Part shown: one piece after another, positions 1-7,805 of the stretch
Layout: the number at the start of each line of letters is the position of its first letter
Position numbering within the stretch: position 1 is the stretch's first letter
Origin: Sciscionella sediminilitoris
GTDB lineage: Bacteria; Actinomycetota; Actinomycetes; Mycobacteriales; Pseudonocardiaceae
Length of the DNA: 64,000 nt
Direction of reading: 5' to 3'
NCBI RefSeq assembly: GCF_000737195.2
Contig: NZ_JALM01000005.1
Coordinates: 62,001-126,000 of the forward strand
Translations under genes and position numbers: made by a program
Notes under the pieces: model-generated
Told to the model about the DNA's origin: nothing
The model's database searches: none
What the model saw: only the letters and a program-made list of their open reading frames with translations

Positions 1-31
1 ACACCGAGCGGTGCACGCTACTGTTGCCGGC

Positions 32-664
32 ATGACCTGGTCGACCTACGGGGTGTTCCTGCTCGCCGTGCTGCTCGGTGCCATGGTTCCCGGGCCGACG
101 ACCGCGCTCGTGATCCGGCGCAGTGCGTTGCGCGGCACCGGTTCCACGGTGCCCATGGTCGCCGGGATGGAGCTCGGCCTCGTCGCCTGGGTGATCGCGG
201 CCGCGCTCGGGGTGACCGCGCTGCTTTCGGCGAGCGAGCTGGCCTACACCGTGCTGCGCATCGCGGGCGCACTGTTCCTGATCTACCTGGGTATCCAGGC
301 CTGGCTGGCCGCGCGGCGGATCGATGGGGACGCCGAACTCGGCGCGGGTGCCAGTGAGCGCGCGACCGCGTGGCGGGCCTTCGGGACCGGACTGGTCACC
401 AACATCGCCAACCCGAAGATCGCCGCGTTCACCTTCGCCTTCTACCCGCAGTTCCTGCCGGAGGGGAGCGATCTGCTGCCCGCGACCTGCCTGCTCGCGG
501 TCTCGCACATGATCGTGGACGCCGCCTGGTTCCTCGGCCTGGCCATGTTCGTCGGGCGGGCGCGGCGGTTCTTCCAGCGCGCGAAGATCCGCAAGCGGCT
601 GGAGCGCACGACCGGAACCGTGATGATCGGGCTCGGCAGCGGGATGGCCGCGGACAAGCTGTAA
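32..664 (+). CDS. LysE/RhtB-family amino acid exporter
   Basis: Membrane protein of 210 residues, predicted to export amino acids or related small metabolites across the cytoplasmic membrane. The N-terminus carries a hydrophobic helix ending in the family motif VPGP (residues about 19-22), and the middle has the second family signature TNIANPKIAAF. Hydrophobic stretches suggest five to six helices, and length matches the family (200-220). I chose the ATG at 32 over the in-frame GTG at 11 because the protein then begins just before the first helix. The substrate cannot be read from sequence. It lies next to the window edge, so its upstream neighbour is unknown. The family is certain, the substrate is not. 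Confidence 0.85.
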   Translation: MTWSTYGVFLLAVLLGAMVPGPTTALVIRRSALRGTGSTVPMVAGMELGLVAWVIAAALGVTALLSASELAYTVLRIAGALFLIYLGIQAWLAARRIDGDAELGAGASERATAWRAFGTGLVTNIANPKIAAFTFAFYPQFLPEGSDLLPATCLLAVSHMIVDAAWFLGLAMFVGRARRFFQRAKIRKRLERTTGTVMIGLGSGMAADKL

Positions 665-781
665 CCAGCCGGTTACGCACGCGAGAGAGACGACCACGGT
701 TCGTAACTCGTCGAGCACTCTCGTGCAATACGGCGGCGATGGAATGGCGGACGTCAGCAACCCCGAATGAAAGGTTCTCTC

Positions 782-838
782 ATGACCAGCATTGTTGGCC
801 TGCTCGACCAGATCCTCGCCATCATCGGTATTCACTGA
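782..838 (+). CDS. 18-residue hydrophobic peptide (candidate small gene)
   Basis: Open frame encoding MTSIVGLLDQILAIIGIH and a TGA stop. A Shine-Dalgarno-like GAAAGG (769-774) lies 7 bases before the ATG, and an 11-bp hairpin starts 20 bases after the stop, so the unit has the parts of a free-standing tiny gene. The peptide is almost entirely aliphatic with polar residues at T2, S3, D9, Q10 and H18. It could form one short membrane or amphipathic helix, reminiscent in length and composition of phenol-soluble-modulin-type or leaderless bacteriocin peptides, but homology is not claimed. Small frames arise by chance; the ribosome site plus terminator raises this one above background. Confidence 0.45.
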   Translation: MTSIVGLLDQILAIIGIH

Positions 839-857
839 CGAAGGACCGACGCGGGTT

Positions 858-885
858 CGGGGCGCGGGCATCGACCCGCGCCCCG
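858..885 (+). terminator. GC-rich hairpin terminator after the small peptide gene
   Basis: Perfect 11-bp inverted repeat: CGGGGCGCGGG at 858-868, six-base loop, complementary arm at 875-885. There is no T-run, which is usual for actinobacterial terminators. It separates the 18-residue peptide from the YiaAB-like gene downstream. Confidence 0.6.
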
Positions 886-961
886 CCCGCGTAGAACTAC
901 GCATACCGAACGCGGGGAATCACCGATGCCGGGTGCCCGGGTTTCCCGGCAGAGTTCCGGT

Positions 962-1249
962 ATGTCGAACACGATCAGCTCGAACAACACCACGAATGCC
1001 TTCTTCGCGCAGGCGGCGGTCTCGTTCGCCGTCGCCCTGGTCGCGGTCACCGTCGGGGTGATCTTCCTCCCGGTCAGCGGCTGGGTGCGCGGTTTCCTCA
1101 GTATCGGCGTGCTCTACACCGTGACCTCCGCGTTCACCCTCGCCAAGTGCGTGCGGGACCGCCAGCAGGAAACCCAGCTGATCAGCAGGGTGGACCAGGC
1201 GCGGATGGAGAAGTACCTCGCCGAGCACGATCCGCTGAAGCAGCCCTGA
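962..1249 (+). CDS. YiaA/YiaB-like two-helix membrane protein
   Basis: Small inner-membrane protein of 95 residues. Two hydrophobic segments (about residues 14-36 and 40-60) are joined by a short glycine-containing turn, and the charged C-terminal tail is cytoplasmic in style (RDRQQETQ). The layout and the pattern FFAQAAVSFAVAL resemble the YiaAB family, whose function is unknown. The start at 962 is preferred to 926 because the extra residues are basic and GC-frame-like. It ends just before, and points towards, the glutamate-synthase-like gene on the other strand. No function can be assigned. Confidence 0.7.
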   Translation: MSNTISSNNTTNAFFAQAAVSFAVALVAVTVGVIFLPVSGWVRGFLSIGVLYTVTSAFTLAKCVRDRQQETQLISRVDQARMEKYLAEHDPLKQP

Positions 1250-1257
1250 ATCGCCGC

Positions 1258-2838
1258 TCAGTCGAACAGATCCGGATCCGCCTTCGCCCAGTCCTGTTCC
1301 CAGCTCTGCGGGGCCTGCTCGACCAGCTGTCCCGGCTCGAGCCATTCGTAGAGCTCCGCATAGCTGCGCACGGTGAACGGATCGATTCGCCTGGTCAGCA
1401 GGTGCGGGCCGAGCTCGTCCGGCCGGTGCGCGCCGAGCGAGGCCATGATGCGCAGGCAGGACTCGACCGTGGAGCGCTGATAGTTGTGCACCCGCTCGGC
1501 CTTGTCCTCGACGTGCAGCGCCCGGGTCCGGCGCGGATCCTGGGTGGCCACCCCGGTCGGGCAGGTGTTGGTGTGGCAGCGCTGCGCCTGGATGCAGCCG
1601 ACCGCGAACATCATGGCCCGCGCCGCGTTCGTGTAGTCCGCGCCCGCAGCCATCCGCTTGACCATGTCCGCCCCGGTCGCGACCTTCCCGCTCGCCCCGA
1701 TCCGGATCCGGTCCCGCAGCCCGGAACCCACCAGCGCGTTGTGCACGGTGAGCAGTCCCTCGGTGAGCGGAAGTCCGATGTGGTCGGTGAATTCCAGTGG
1801 CGCGGCACCGGTTCCGCCCTCGGCCCCGTCCACGATGATGAAGTCCGGGGTGACCCCCTCGGCCAGCATCGCCTTGCACACCGCGAGAAACTGCCTGCGC
1901 GAGCCGACGCACAGCTTGAATCCGGTCGGTTTGCCGTCCGCGAGCTCCCGCATCCGCGCCACGAAGGCCACCAGTTCCCGTGGTGTGGAGAAGGTGCGGT
2001 GATAGGGCGGGGAGATCACGGTTTCGCCCTGGGTGACCTCACGGACCCGGGCGATCTCCGCGTTCACCTTGTCCCCGGGGAGCACTCCGCCGATACCCGG
2101 TTTCGCGCCCTGGGACAGTTTCAGCGACACACACTTCACCGATTCGGTCGCCGCTTTTTCCGCGAATTTCGCCTCGTCGAATCCGCCGTCCGGGGTACGG
2201 CAACCGAAATAACCGGTGCCGATTTCCCAGATCAGATCGCCGCCGTGGCGCAGATGATGATCGGAAAGGCCGCCCTCCCCGGTATCGTGCGCGAAACCGC
2301 CGAGCGCCGCGCCCTTGTTCAGCGCCAGGATCGCATTCGTGGAAAGCGAACCGAAACTCATCGCGGAGACATTGAGCAGCGCCATATCGTAGGGCTTCGT
2401 GCAGTCCGGACCGCCGACCCGAACCTTCGGCGGTTCGCTTTCCTGTGGGACAGGGGCCATCGAATGCACGAAAGACTCATGGCCGAGCGCATAGACATCG
2501 CGCTCCGTGCCGAACGCCGCCTCGTCTCCGTCGCCCTTGGCCCGTTCGTAGACCAGGGTGCGGACATCCCGGTCGTAGGGACGGCCATCGTAATTGCGCT
2601 CGATGAAGTACTGCTGCAGTTCCGGGCGCAGTTCCTCCATCAGAAAACGCAAATGTCCGAGTACGGGGTAATTGCGCAGAATGGAATGGTGTCGCTGGCT
2701 CACATCGTGGACCGCGGTCACGGCGAGCGCGAGCAGCGGCAGGGTGAGGAAAAGCCACCACGGGGAGACGAGAACGGGAAGGGAAACAGAGGCGAGTCCA
2801 ATGACCGCGAGCCCGCCCACGACAAGCATTCGGATCAC
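1258..2838 (-). CDS. FMN-binding glutamate synthase-family protein
   Basis: Protein of 526 residues built like the FMN/iron-sulfur half of the glutamate synthase large subunit, standing alone without the amidotransferase domain. One or two hydrophobic segments occupy the first ~45 residues, so the enzyme is probably membrane-anchored. The FMN TIM barrel follows, with MSFGSLS, a glycine-rich DGAEGGTGAAP loop and the cysteine cluster GCIQAQRCHTNTCPTG, which would bind a [3Fe-4S] centre as in GltB. Such stand-alone proteins are widespread in actinobacteria; their substrate is not established. A second possible start lies three codons downstream. The identity of the fold is firm, the reaction is not. 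Confidence 0.85.
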   Translation of the reverse strand: MIRMLVVGGLAVIGLASVSLPVLVSPWWLFLTLPLLALAVTAVHDVSQRHHSILRNYPVLGHLRFLMEELRPELQQYFIERNYDGRPYDRDVRTLVYERAKGDGDEAAFGTERDVYALGHESFVHSMAPVPQESEPPKVRVGGPDCTKPYDMALLNVSAMSFGSLSTNAILALNKGAALGGFAHDTGEGGLSDHHLRHGGDLIWEIGTGYFGCRTPDGGFDEAKFAEKAATESVKCVSLKLSQGAKPGIGGVLPGDKVNAEIARVREVTQGETVISPPYHRTFSTPRELVAFVARMRELADGKPTGFKLCVGSRRQFLAVCKAMLAEGVTPDFIIVDGAEGGTGAAPLEFTDHIGLPLTEGLLTVHNALVGSGLRDRIRIGASGKVATGADMVKRMAAGADYTNAARAMMFAVGCIQAQRCHTNTCPTGVATQDPRRTRALHVEDKAERVHNYQRSTVESCLRIMASLGAHRPDELGPHLLTRRIDPFTVRSYAELYEWLEPGQLVEQAPQSWEQDWAKADPDLFD

Positions 2839-2907
2839 CCGTTCACCGTAGACTCCGCGATCACAGCGCGAGCATGCGGGCCAGCACGACGCGGATCTCG
2901 GCGGGTT

Positions 2908-3096
2908 TCACTGCGCGTAGCCGGATATCGGTTGCCAGGTGAGCAGGATCAGCATGCAGAACAGGGCCCCGAGCGGTGCGACGATCAGCGCGCTCACCGC
3001 GATGATCTTGATGACGTGCACCTCACGGGCGATCTGGGTGAGCAGCATCCTGATCTGCCAGTCCTCGGACGCGGGGACATTCTCGGTTTCGGACAT
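2908..3096 (-). CDS. Small single-helix membrane protein
   Basis: A 62-residue hypothetical protein with a charged N-terminal half (about residues 1-30, with the sequence EVHVIKII leading into the membrane) and one transmembrane helix (about residues 31-54). It lies between the glutamate-synthase-like gene and another small membrane protein, all on the minus strand, and may be co-transcribed with either. No known domain is recognised. The call rests on coding-like composition and the clean hydrophobic helix. Confidence 0.55.
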   Translation of the reverse strand: MSETENVPASEDWQIRMLLTQIAREVHVIKIIAVSALIVAPLGALFCMLILLTWQPISGYAQ

Positions 3097-3134
3097 ACCC
3101 GCCTATCGCGCGGCGGCGGCCCGGCGTTGCGCGA

Positions 3135-3383
3135 TCAGCGCGACCTGCCGGACGAGCCTGCCTTCATACCGATGAGACTGGCCAGCACGCCGATCAGCCC
3201 CAACCCGGCGACGCAGTAGCCGAAAAGCGCCATGATGCCGCCCCCGATATCGGTCGGCGTGCCGAACTTGCCCACCCCGCCGATCGCGAACGCGTAGTAC
3301 AGCACGACGAGCAGCACGCCTACGGCGAGCACGGCTGCCGAGAACCGCAGCCAGCTCCGTGCACTCGACCGGTGGTCACCCAT
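3135..3383 (-). CDS. Small two-helix membrane protein
   Basis: An 82-residue hypothetical protein with two transmembrane helices (about residues 13-34 and 46-70), a glycine-rich connecting loop and a basic C-terminus. It sits downstream of the acyl-CoA dehydrogenase on the same strand with a gap of about 75 bases, so it might be read from the purine operon. No family is recognised. Confidence 0.6.
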   Translation of the reverse strand: MGDHRSSARSWLRFSAAVLAVGVLLVVLYYAFAIGGVGKFGTPTDIGGGIMALFGYCVAGLGLIGVLASLIGMKAGSSGRSR

Positions 3384-3457
3384 TGTCGCAGCCTAAAGCA
3401 CCGAGCGTGGACCGCGCGAGGACGCCGTATCCGATTGGACGCCGTTCGCTGCGAAGA

Positions 3458-4621
3458 TCAGCCCTTGAGCAGCGAACGGGCCATCACCATGCGCTGGATC
3501 TGGTTGGTGCCCTCGTAGATCTGGGTGATCTTGGCGTCCCGCATCATGCGCTCGACGGGGAAGTCCCTGGTGTAGCCGGCCCCGCCGAAGAGCTGCACGG
3601 CGTCGGTGGTGACCGACATCGCGACGTCGGAGGCGTAGCACTTCGCCGCGCTGGCAAGGAATCCGGCGCGCTGGTCGCCGCGTTCGGTTGCGGCGGCGGA
3701 GGTGTAGACCATGCCGCGCGCGGCCTCGGTCTTCATGGCCATATCGGCGAGCATGAATTGCAGGCCCTGGAATTCCCCGATGGCTTTGCCGAACTGTTTG
3801 CGTTCCTTGACGTAGGCGACGGCCTGGTCGAGCGCGCCCTGGGCGATCCCGATGGCCTGGGCGCCGATGGTGGGCCTGGTGTGGTCGAGGGTGCGCAGCG
3901 CGGTCTTGAGCCCGGTCCCCGGCTCGCCGATGATCCGGTCTCCGGGGATCACGCAGTTCTCGAAGTAGATCTCCCGGGTGGGGGAGCCTTTGATGCCGAG
4001 TTTGCGTTCCTTGGGCCCGACGGAGAATCCGGGGTCGTCTTTGTGCACGACGAAGGCGGAGATGCCGTTGGCCTTCTTCTCGGCGTCCGGATCACTGACC
4101 GCCATGACGGTGTACCAGGTGGATTCGCCCGCGTTGGTTATCCAGCATTTGGTGCCGTTGAGCACCCAGTTGTCGCCGTCGCGGCGCGCGGTGGTGCGCA
4201 TGGAGGCGGTGTCCGATCCCGCTTCCCGCTCGGAGAGCGCGTAGGAGGCGGTGGCCTCGCCGTTCGCGATGGAGGGCAGCACCTGCTTTTTCAGTTCCTC
4301 GGACGCGGAGAGCAGGATGGGCTGGGTGCCGAGTTTGTTCACCGCGGGGATGAGCGAGGAGGAGGCGCAGACCCTGGCGACCTCTTCGATCACGATGCAC
4401 GCGGAGACGGCATCGGCCCCCTGGCCGTCGTAGGGCTCAGGGATGTGCACCGCGTTGAACCCGGCCTTGGCGAGCGCGGCCTCGGCCTCGGTGGGGTAGC
4501 GCGAGTCCTCGTCCACCTCGGCGGCGTGCGGTGCGATCTCCTTCTCGGCGAGTGCGCGGACCGCCTCGCGGAGCGCGTCGTGTTCCTCACCGAGCTGGTA
4601 AAGGCCATAGTTCTGTTCCAC
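3458..4621 (-). CDS. Acyl-CoA dehydrogenase (FadE25-like)
   Basis: FAD-dependent acyl-CoA dehydrogenase of about 387 residues: removes two hydrogens between C2 and C3 of an acyl-CoA and passes electrons to electron-transfer flavoprotein. Visible motifs are the FAD/substrate signature SEREAGSD in the middle domain, the second family signature QLFGGAGYTRDFPVERM near the C-terminus, and the catalytic glutamate in IYEGTNQIQR. I place the start at the GTG at 4621, because GGAGG lies eight bases upstream; the longer frame to 4636 would put that ribosome site inside the gene. It follows purE by 23 bases. The order purK-purE-fadE25 is conserved in mycobacteria, although the metabolic reason is unclear. 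Confidence 0.92.
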   Translation of the reverse strand: MEQNYGLYQLGEEHDALREAVRALAEKEIAPHAAEVDEDSRYPTEAEAALAKAGFNAVHIPEPYDGQGADAVSACIVIEEVARVCASSSLIPAVNKLGTQPILLSASEELKKQVLPSIANGEATASYALSEREAGSDTASMRTTARRDGDNWVLNGTKCWITNAGESTWYTVMAVSDPDAEKKANGISAFVVHKDDPGFSVGPKERKLGIKGSPTREIYFENCVIPGDRIIGEPGTGLKTALRTLDHTRPTIGAQAIGIAQGALDQAVAYVKERKQFGKAIGEFQGLQFMLADMAMKTEAARGMVYTSAAATERGDQRAGFLASAAKCYASDVAMSVTTDAVQLFGGAGYTRDFPVERMMRDAKITQIYEGTNQIQRMVMARSLLKG

Positions 4622-4644
4622 GTGTGGCACCTCCACGCGCTATG

Positions 4645-5154
4645 TTAGCGCTCGTTTACCTGTTCCGTCTCGATGCTGTCACGCAGCGCACGATCCTTCT
4701 GCTCGACAAGCGCCTCGAGCTCGGCCTGGAAGGCGCTCATCCGGGTGCGCAGTCCCTGGTCGGTCGCGGCGAGGATGCGCACCGCGAGCAGCCCGGCGTT
4801 GCGGGCCCCGCCGATGGAAACGGTGGCCACCGGCACCCCGGAGGGCATCTGCACGATGGACAGCAGCGAGTCCATCCCGTCCAGGTGTTTGAGCGGGACC
4901 GGGACCCCGATCACCGGCAGCGGGGTGGCCGCGGCGACCATGCCCGGCAGGTGCGCCGCCCCGCCGGCGCCCGCGATGATCACGCTGATCCCGCGGTCGG
5001 CGGCCGAACGCGCGTAGTCGAGCATCTTGTTCGGGGTGCGGTGTGCGGAGACCACGCCGACCTCGTGCTCCACGCCGAACTCACGCAGTGCCTCGGCGGC
5101 TGCGGACAGGGTGGGCCAGTCGGAATCGCTGCCCATGATCAAACCAACGCGCAT
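4645..5154 (-). CDS. purE: N5-carboxyaminoimidazole ribonucleotide mutase PurE
   Basis: Converts N5-CAIR to CAIR in de novo purine synthesis, the step after PurK. The 169-residue protein has the class I PurE motifs in order: GSDSDW (residues 8-13), SAHRTP (about 39-44), [10 protein letters not shown] (about 60-70) and [11 protein letters not shown]. Length is normal. It follows purK by 18 bases and precedes the acyl-CoA dehydrogenase, so the three genes form one operon read leftwards. Confidence 0.95.
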   Translation of the reverse strand: MRVGLIMGSDSDWPTLSAAAEALREFGVEHEVGVVSAHRTPNKMLDYARSAADRGISVIIAGAGGAAHLPGMVAAATPLPVIGVPVPLKHLDGMDSLLSIVQMPSGVPVATVSIGGARNAGLLAVRILAATDQGLRTRMSAFQAELEALVEQKDRALRDSIETEQVNER

Positions 5155-5172
5155 GTGGTGCTCTCTCCTTGC

Positions 5173-6354
5173 TCAGTGAATCGAGAATCCGTCCGGCCAG
5201 CGCCCGGTGCCGAGGAATTCGGCGGCCAGCTCGGCCTCGGCGCGCAGCGGGTTCATCCGCTCGCCGAGCATGGTGACGTGCCCGAGTTTGCGCCCTGGCC
5301 GCTCGGCCTTGCCGTACCAGTGCACCTTGGCGCCGGGGAACCGGGCGAACAGGTGGTGCATCCGCTCGTCGATGCGCAGGCCGGGTTCGCTGCCGCCGAG
5401 CACATTGCCCATGACCACGGCGGGTGCGAGGGGTTCGGTGCGCCCGAGCGGGTAGTCGAGCACCGCGCGCAGGTGCTGCTCGAACTGGGAGGTGCGGGCG
5501 CCGTCGATGCTCCAGTGCCCGGAGTTGTGCGGGCGCATGGCGAGCTCGTTCACCAGTACCCCGGTGTTCGTCTCGAACAGTTCGACCGCGAGCACCCCGA
5601 CCACGCCGAGCTCTTCGGCGATCCGGATGGCCAGTTGCTGGGCATCGGCTGCCAGCTGTTCGGAGAGGCCGGGCGCGGGAGCGAGCACTTCGACGCAGAT
5701 TCCGTCCCGTTGCACGGTTTCCACCACCGGCCACGCGGCGGCCTGGCCGAACGGGGAGCGGGCGACCATCGCGGAGAGTTCGCGGCGCATCTCGACGTGC
5801 TGCTCGACCATCAGCGGGGTGCCCGCCTGAAGCAGCTCGCGCACCAGCACGCTCGCCTCTTCCGGAGAACCGAGCAGCCACACCCCGCGCCCGTCGTAGC
5901 CGCCGCGGATGGCCTTGGCCACGACCGGCCAGCCGTGCTCCGCGCCGAAGGCCAGCACCTCGCCGACCTCGTGCACCTCGGTGAAGGCGGGGACCGCGAT
6001 ATCCCGCGCGGCCAGTTCGGTGCGCATGACCAGCTTGTCCTGGGCGTGCCGCAGCGCGTTCGAGCCCGGGTACACGGTGTATCCCTCGGCCTCGAGCGCG
6101 CGCAGGTGCTCGCCGGGCACGTGCTCGTGGTCGAAGGTGACCACGGTGCACTCCTGCGCGAACGCGCGCAGGGCCTCGAGGTCGGTGTGCTTGCCGAGCC
6201 GCACATCCGGGGTGACCACGGCGGCCGACTCGTCCTCGGCGATGGAGAGTATGTGCAGTGACTGGCCGAGCGCGATCGCGGCCTGGTGGGTCATGCGCGC
6301 CAGCTGCCCGCCGCCGACCATGCCGACCACGGGCAGTCCGATCGGCGAGCTCAT
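5173..6354 (-). CDS. purK: N5-carboxyaminoimidazole ribonucleotide synthase PurK
   Basis: ATP-grasp enzyme of 393 residues that carboxylates aminoimidazole ribonucleotide with ATP and bicarbonate. The N-terminal preATP-grasp domain opens with VGMVGGGQLARM, as expected for PurK; the ATP-grasp core contains GYDGRGVWL and the acidic metal-binding segment AVELFETNTGVLVNELAMRP followed by HNSGH. Its ATG overlaps the stop codon of the upstream YciI-like gene (ATGA at 6351-6354), which implies translational coupling. Downstream is purE. Confidence 0.95.
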   Translation of the reverse strand: MSSPIGLPVVGMVGGGQLARMTHQAAIALGQSLHILSIAEDESAAVVTPDVRLGKHTDLEALRAFAQECTVVTFDHEHVPGEHLRALEAEGYTVYPGSNALRHAQDKLVMRTELAARDIAVPAFTEVHEVGEVLAFGAEHGWPVVAKAIRGGYDGRGVWLLGSPEEASVLVRELLQAGTPLMVEQHVEMRRELSAMVARSPFGQAAAWPVVETVQRDGICVEVLAPAPGLSEQLAADAQQLAIRIAEELGVVGVLAVELFETNTGVLVNELAMRPHNSGHWSIDGARTSQFEQHLRAVLDYPLGRTEPLAPAVVMGNVLGGSEPGLRIDERMHHLFARFPGAKVHWYGKAERPGRKLGHVTMLGERMNPLRAEAELAAEFLGTGRWPDGFSIH

Positions 6355-6641
6355 GACTGCTCGTCCCGGAACGCGGCGAGGGCGTCGTGGGTCTTCGAGG
6401 CGAGGAACTTGGTCACCTCGTACTCGGCGACCCCGGCGAACGGGTCCCGCGCGAGCGCCGCGTCGAGTTCGGTCCTCGGAATGGAGGCGAACAGCAGCAC
6501 CCCGCCGAGCCGCGGTTCCTGGCGGCCGGAGGCGAGCAGGCGCTCGGACGCGTACTGCTCCTCGAGCCAGGCGACGTGTTCGGACAACCTGGCGTCGATC
6601 TCGGTCAGATCGGCGGGGTAGGTGAGCTTGACGACGTACAT
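6351..6641 (-). CDS. YciI-family small protein
   Basis: A 96-residue ferredoxin-fold protein of the YciI type. It begins MYVVKLTYPADLTEID and contains SGRQEPRLGGVLLFA and DPFAGVAEYEVTKF, matching the YciI layout (substrate H/D residues with a DP-F turn). The enzymatic role of the family is mostly unknown. The ATG at 6641 is preceded on its strand by TAGGCT and 7 bases, the leaderless arrangement seen elsewhere in the window, so it is the first gene of the YciI-purK-purE-acyl-CoA dehydrogenase operon. Its stop overlaps the purK start. Confidence 0.8.
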   Translation of the reverse strand: MYVVKLTYPADLTEIDARLSEHVAWLEEQYASERLLASGRQEPRLGGVLLFASIPRTELDAALARDPFAGVAEYEVTKFLASKTHDALAAFRDEQS

Positions 6642-6648
6642 ACCCAGA

Positions 6649-6670
6649 AGCCTAACCGGCGCGTTACACT
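6649..6670. promoter_or_regulatory. Divergent -10 boxes of the YciI operon and the trpS leader
   Basis: TAGGCT on the minus strand (6654 to 6649) lies 7 bases before the YciI ATG, and TACACT on the plus strand (6665-6670) lies 6 bases before the ATG of the Trp leader peptide. Both match the TAnnnT element. No convincing -35 boxes are visible, which is common for such promoters. Confidence 0.5.
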
Positions 6671-6676
6671 GCCCGT

Positions 6677-6718
6677 ATGCAGTGTTCGCAGCGTATGAGT
6701 GCGTGGTGGGCCGCCTGA
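6677..6718 (+). CDS. trpS leader peptide with tandem Trp codons
   Basis: A 13-codon frame reading MQCSQRMSAWWAA then TGA, with two adjacent TGG codons at 6704-6709. The predicted transcription start from TACACT falls on the A of its ATG, so it would be read as a leaderless peptide. An internal ATG at 6695 could give the shorter MSAWWAA. It overlaps the first strand of the attenuator structure exactly where a stalled ribosome must sit for ribosome-mediated attenuation. Two Trp codons in thirteen, just before trpS, are very unlikely by chance. Confidence 0.85.
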   Translation: MQCSQRMSAWWAA

Positions 6719-6770
6719 CGGCGGCCGAGTCGAACACGCGATGGAAACGGCCGCCCAGGGGGCGGCCGTT
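6709..6770 (+). promoter_or_regulatory. Tryptophan attenuator of trpS
   Basis: Three mutually exclusive pairings are visible. Stem 1:2 pairs GGCCGCC (6709-6715) with GGCGGCC (6720-6726) around TGAC. Stem 2:3, the antiterminator, pairs 6720-6727 with CGGCCGCC (6748-6755). Stem 3:4, the terminator, pairs AACGGCCGCC (6746-6755) with 6761-6770. If charged tRNA-Trp is scarce, the ribosome stalls on the Trp codons at 6704-6709, covers strand 1, frees strand 2 to pair with strand 3 and lets transcription run into trpS. With ample Trp-tRNA the terminator forms. This is the classic trp-type design, inferred from sequence only. Confidence 0.85.
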
Positions 6771-6779
6771 CTGCGTTTT
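6746..6779 (+). terminator. Attenuator terminator with T-run before trpS
   Basis: Perfect 10-bp stem (11 bp counting C6756-G6760), AACGGCCGCC against GGCGGCCGTT, with a short loop and then CTGCGTTTT. The T-run makes it an intrinsic terminator, about 40 bases before the trpS start. Confidence 0.85.
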
Positions 6780-6821
6780 CCGGTGGCTCCTCGGGCGGCG
6801 AGAACCGACAAGGAGCAAGGC

Positions 6822-7790
6822 ATGATCCGCTTTTCCGGCGCAACCCCGTCCGGCCGGGTGCATCTCGGCAACTACCTCGGTGCGATCCAGCACTGGGCGG
6901 ACCGCGCCGAATACGACGGCGACCTCTATTTCGTCTCCGATCTGCACGCGATGACCAAGCGGTACAGCCCGGCGCAGCTACGCGTGCTGACCAGGGAACT
7001 GCACGCCACGCTGATCGCCTCGGGTATTCCCGCGGACCGGATCTTCGTGCAGTCCGATCTGCTCGCCGAACACGCCTCGCTGTCCTGGATCCTGGAGTGT
7101 GTGTGCACCTTCGGCGAGGCGCGGCGGATGACGCAGTTCAAGGAGAAGTCGAAGGGGGAGAACGGGGTCCGGCTGGGCCTGCTCACCTATCCGACGCTGA
7201 TGGCCGCCGACATCCTGTTGCACGGCGCGCAGGAGGTCCCGGTCGGGGACGATCAGCGCCAGCACGTGGAGCTGGCCCGCTCACTCGCGCGGCGGTTCAA
7301 CACCGAGTACGGCGAGGTGTTCACGGTCCCGCGCGCGGTGACCCCGCCGGTCGGGGCGCGGATCATGGATCTCGCCGAACCGAGCCGCAAGATGGCGAAA
7401 TCCAGCGCCGAAGCGGTGGGCACCATATTCCTGCGCGATGAACCCGAAATCATCGAGCGCAAGATTTCCCGGGCAGTCACGGATTCTTCCGGAATTGTTC
7501 GTTACGCTCCAGAAGAGCAACCGGGAGTAACGAATCTGGTGGATATTCTGGCGACCATTCGCAGGGAAAACCCCAGGGAGCTCGCGGAGTCGATAACCGG
7601 CTACGCCGAACTCAAACGAATGGTGACCGATGCCGTTCTGGATCGGCTCCGGCCCATTCGCAAGACGGTCGAGGAGCTACTCGCCGATCAGGCCGAACTG
7701 GACCGGTTGCGGGCCAATGCCGCCGAACTCGCGGCCGAACGCGCCCGGCCGCGGTTGCATGCCGCAATGCAACTTGCAGGAATCGGCTGA
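6822..7790 (+). CDS. trpS: Tryptophanyl-tRNA synthetase
   Basis: Class Ic synthetase of 322 residues that charges tRNA-Trp. The HIGH motif appears as HLGN (residues 14-17) after SGATPSG, the synthetase opening, and the KMSKS motif as KMAKS (about residue 190). Length fits bacterial TrpS. The ATG at 6822 follows AAGGAG with good spacing; the in-frame extension to 6699 runs back through the attenuator and is not coding. It is the gene controlled by the Trp leader peptide, which makes sense as its own product consumes tryptophan to charge the tRNA sensed by the leader. Confidence 0.97.
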   Translation: MIRFSGATPSGRVHLGNYLGAIQHWADRAEYDGDLYFVSDLHAMTKRYSPAQLRVLTRELHATLIASGIPADRIFVQSDLLAEHASLSWILECVCTFGEARRMTQFKEKSKGENGVRLGLLTYPTLMAADILLHGAQEVPVGDDQRQHVELARSLARRFNTEYGEVFTVPRAVTPPVGARIMDLAEPSRKMAKSSAEAVGTIFLRDEPEIIERKISRAVTDSSGIVRYAPEEQPGVTNLVDILATIRRENPRELAESITGYAELKRMVTDAVLDRLRPIRKTVEELLADQAELDRLRANAAELAAERARPRLHAAMQLAGIG

Positions 7791-7805
7791 GTGGTTCGGG
7801 GTCGG

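Noticed and set aside
1147-3219. Long open frame of 690 codons on the plus strand
   Set aside because: It is antisense to the FMN glutamate-synthase-like gene; high GC makes such frames open, and the sequence has no domain motifs.
6640-6821. T-box riboswitch upstream of trpS
   Set aside because: There is no T-box bulge sequence or specifier stem; the leader peptide and three-stem attenuator explain the region.
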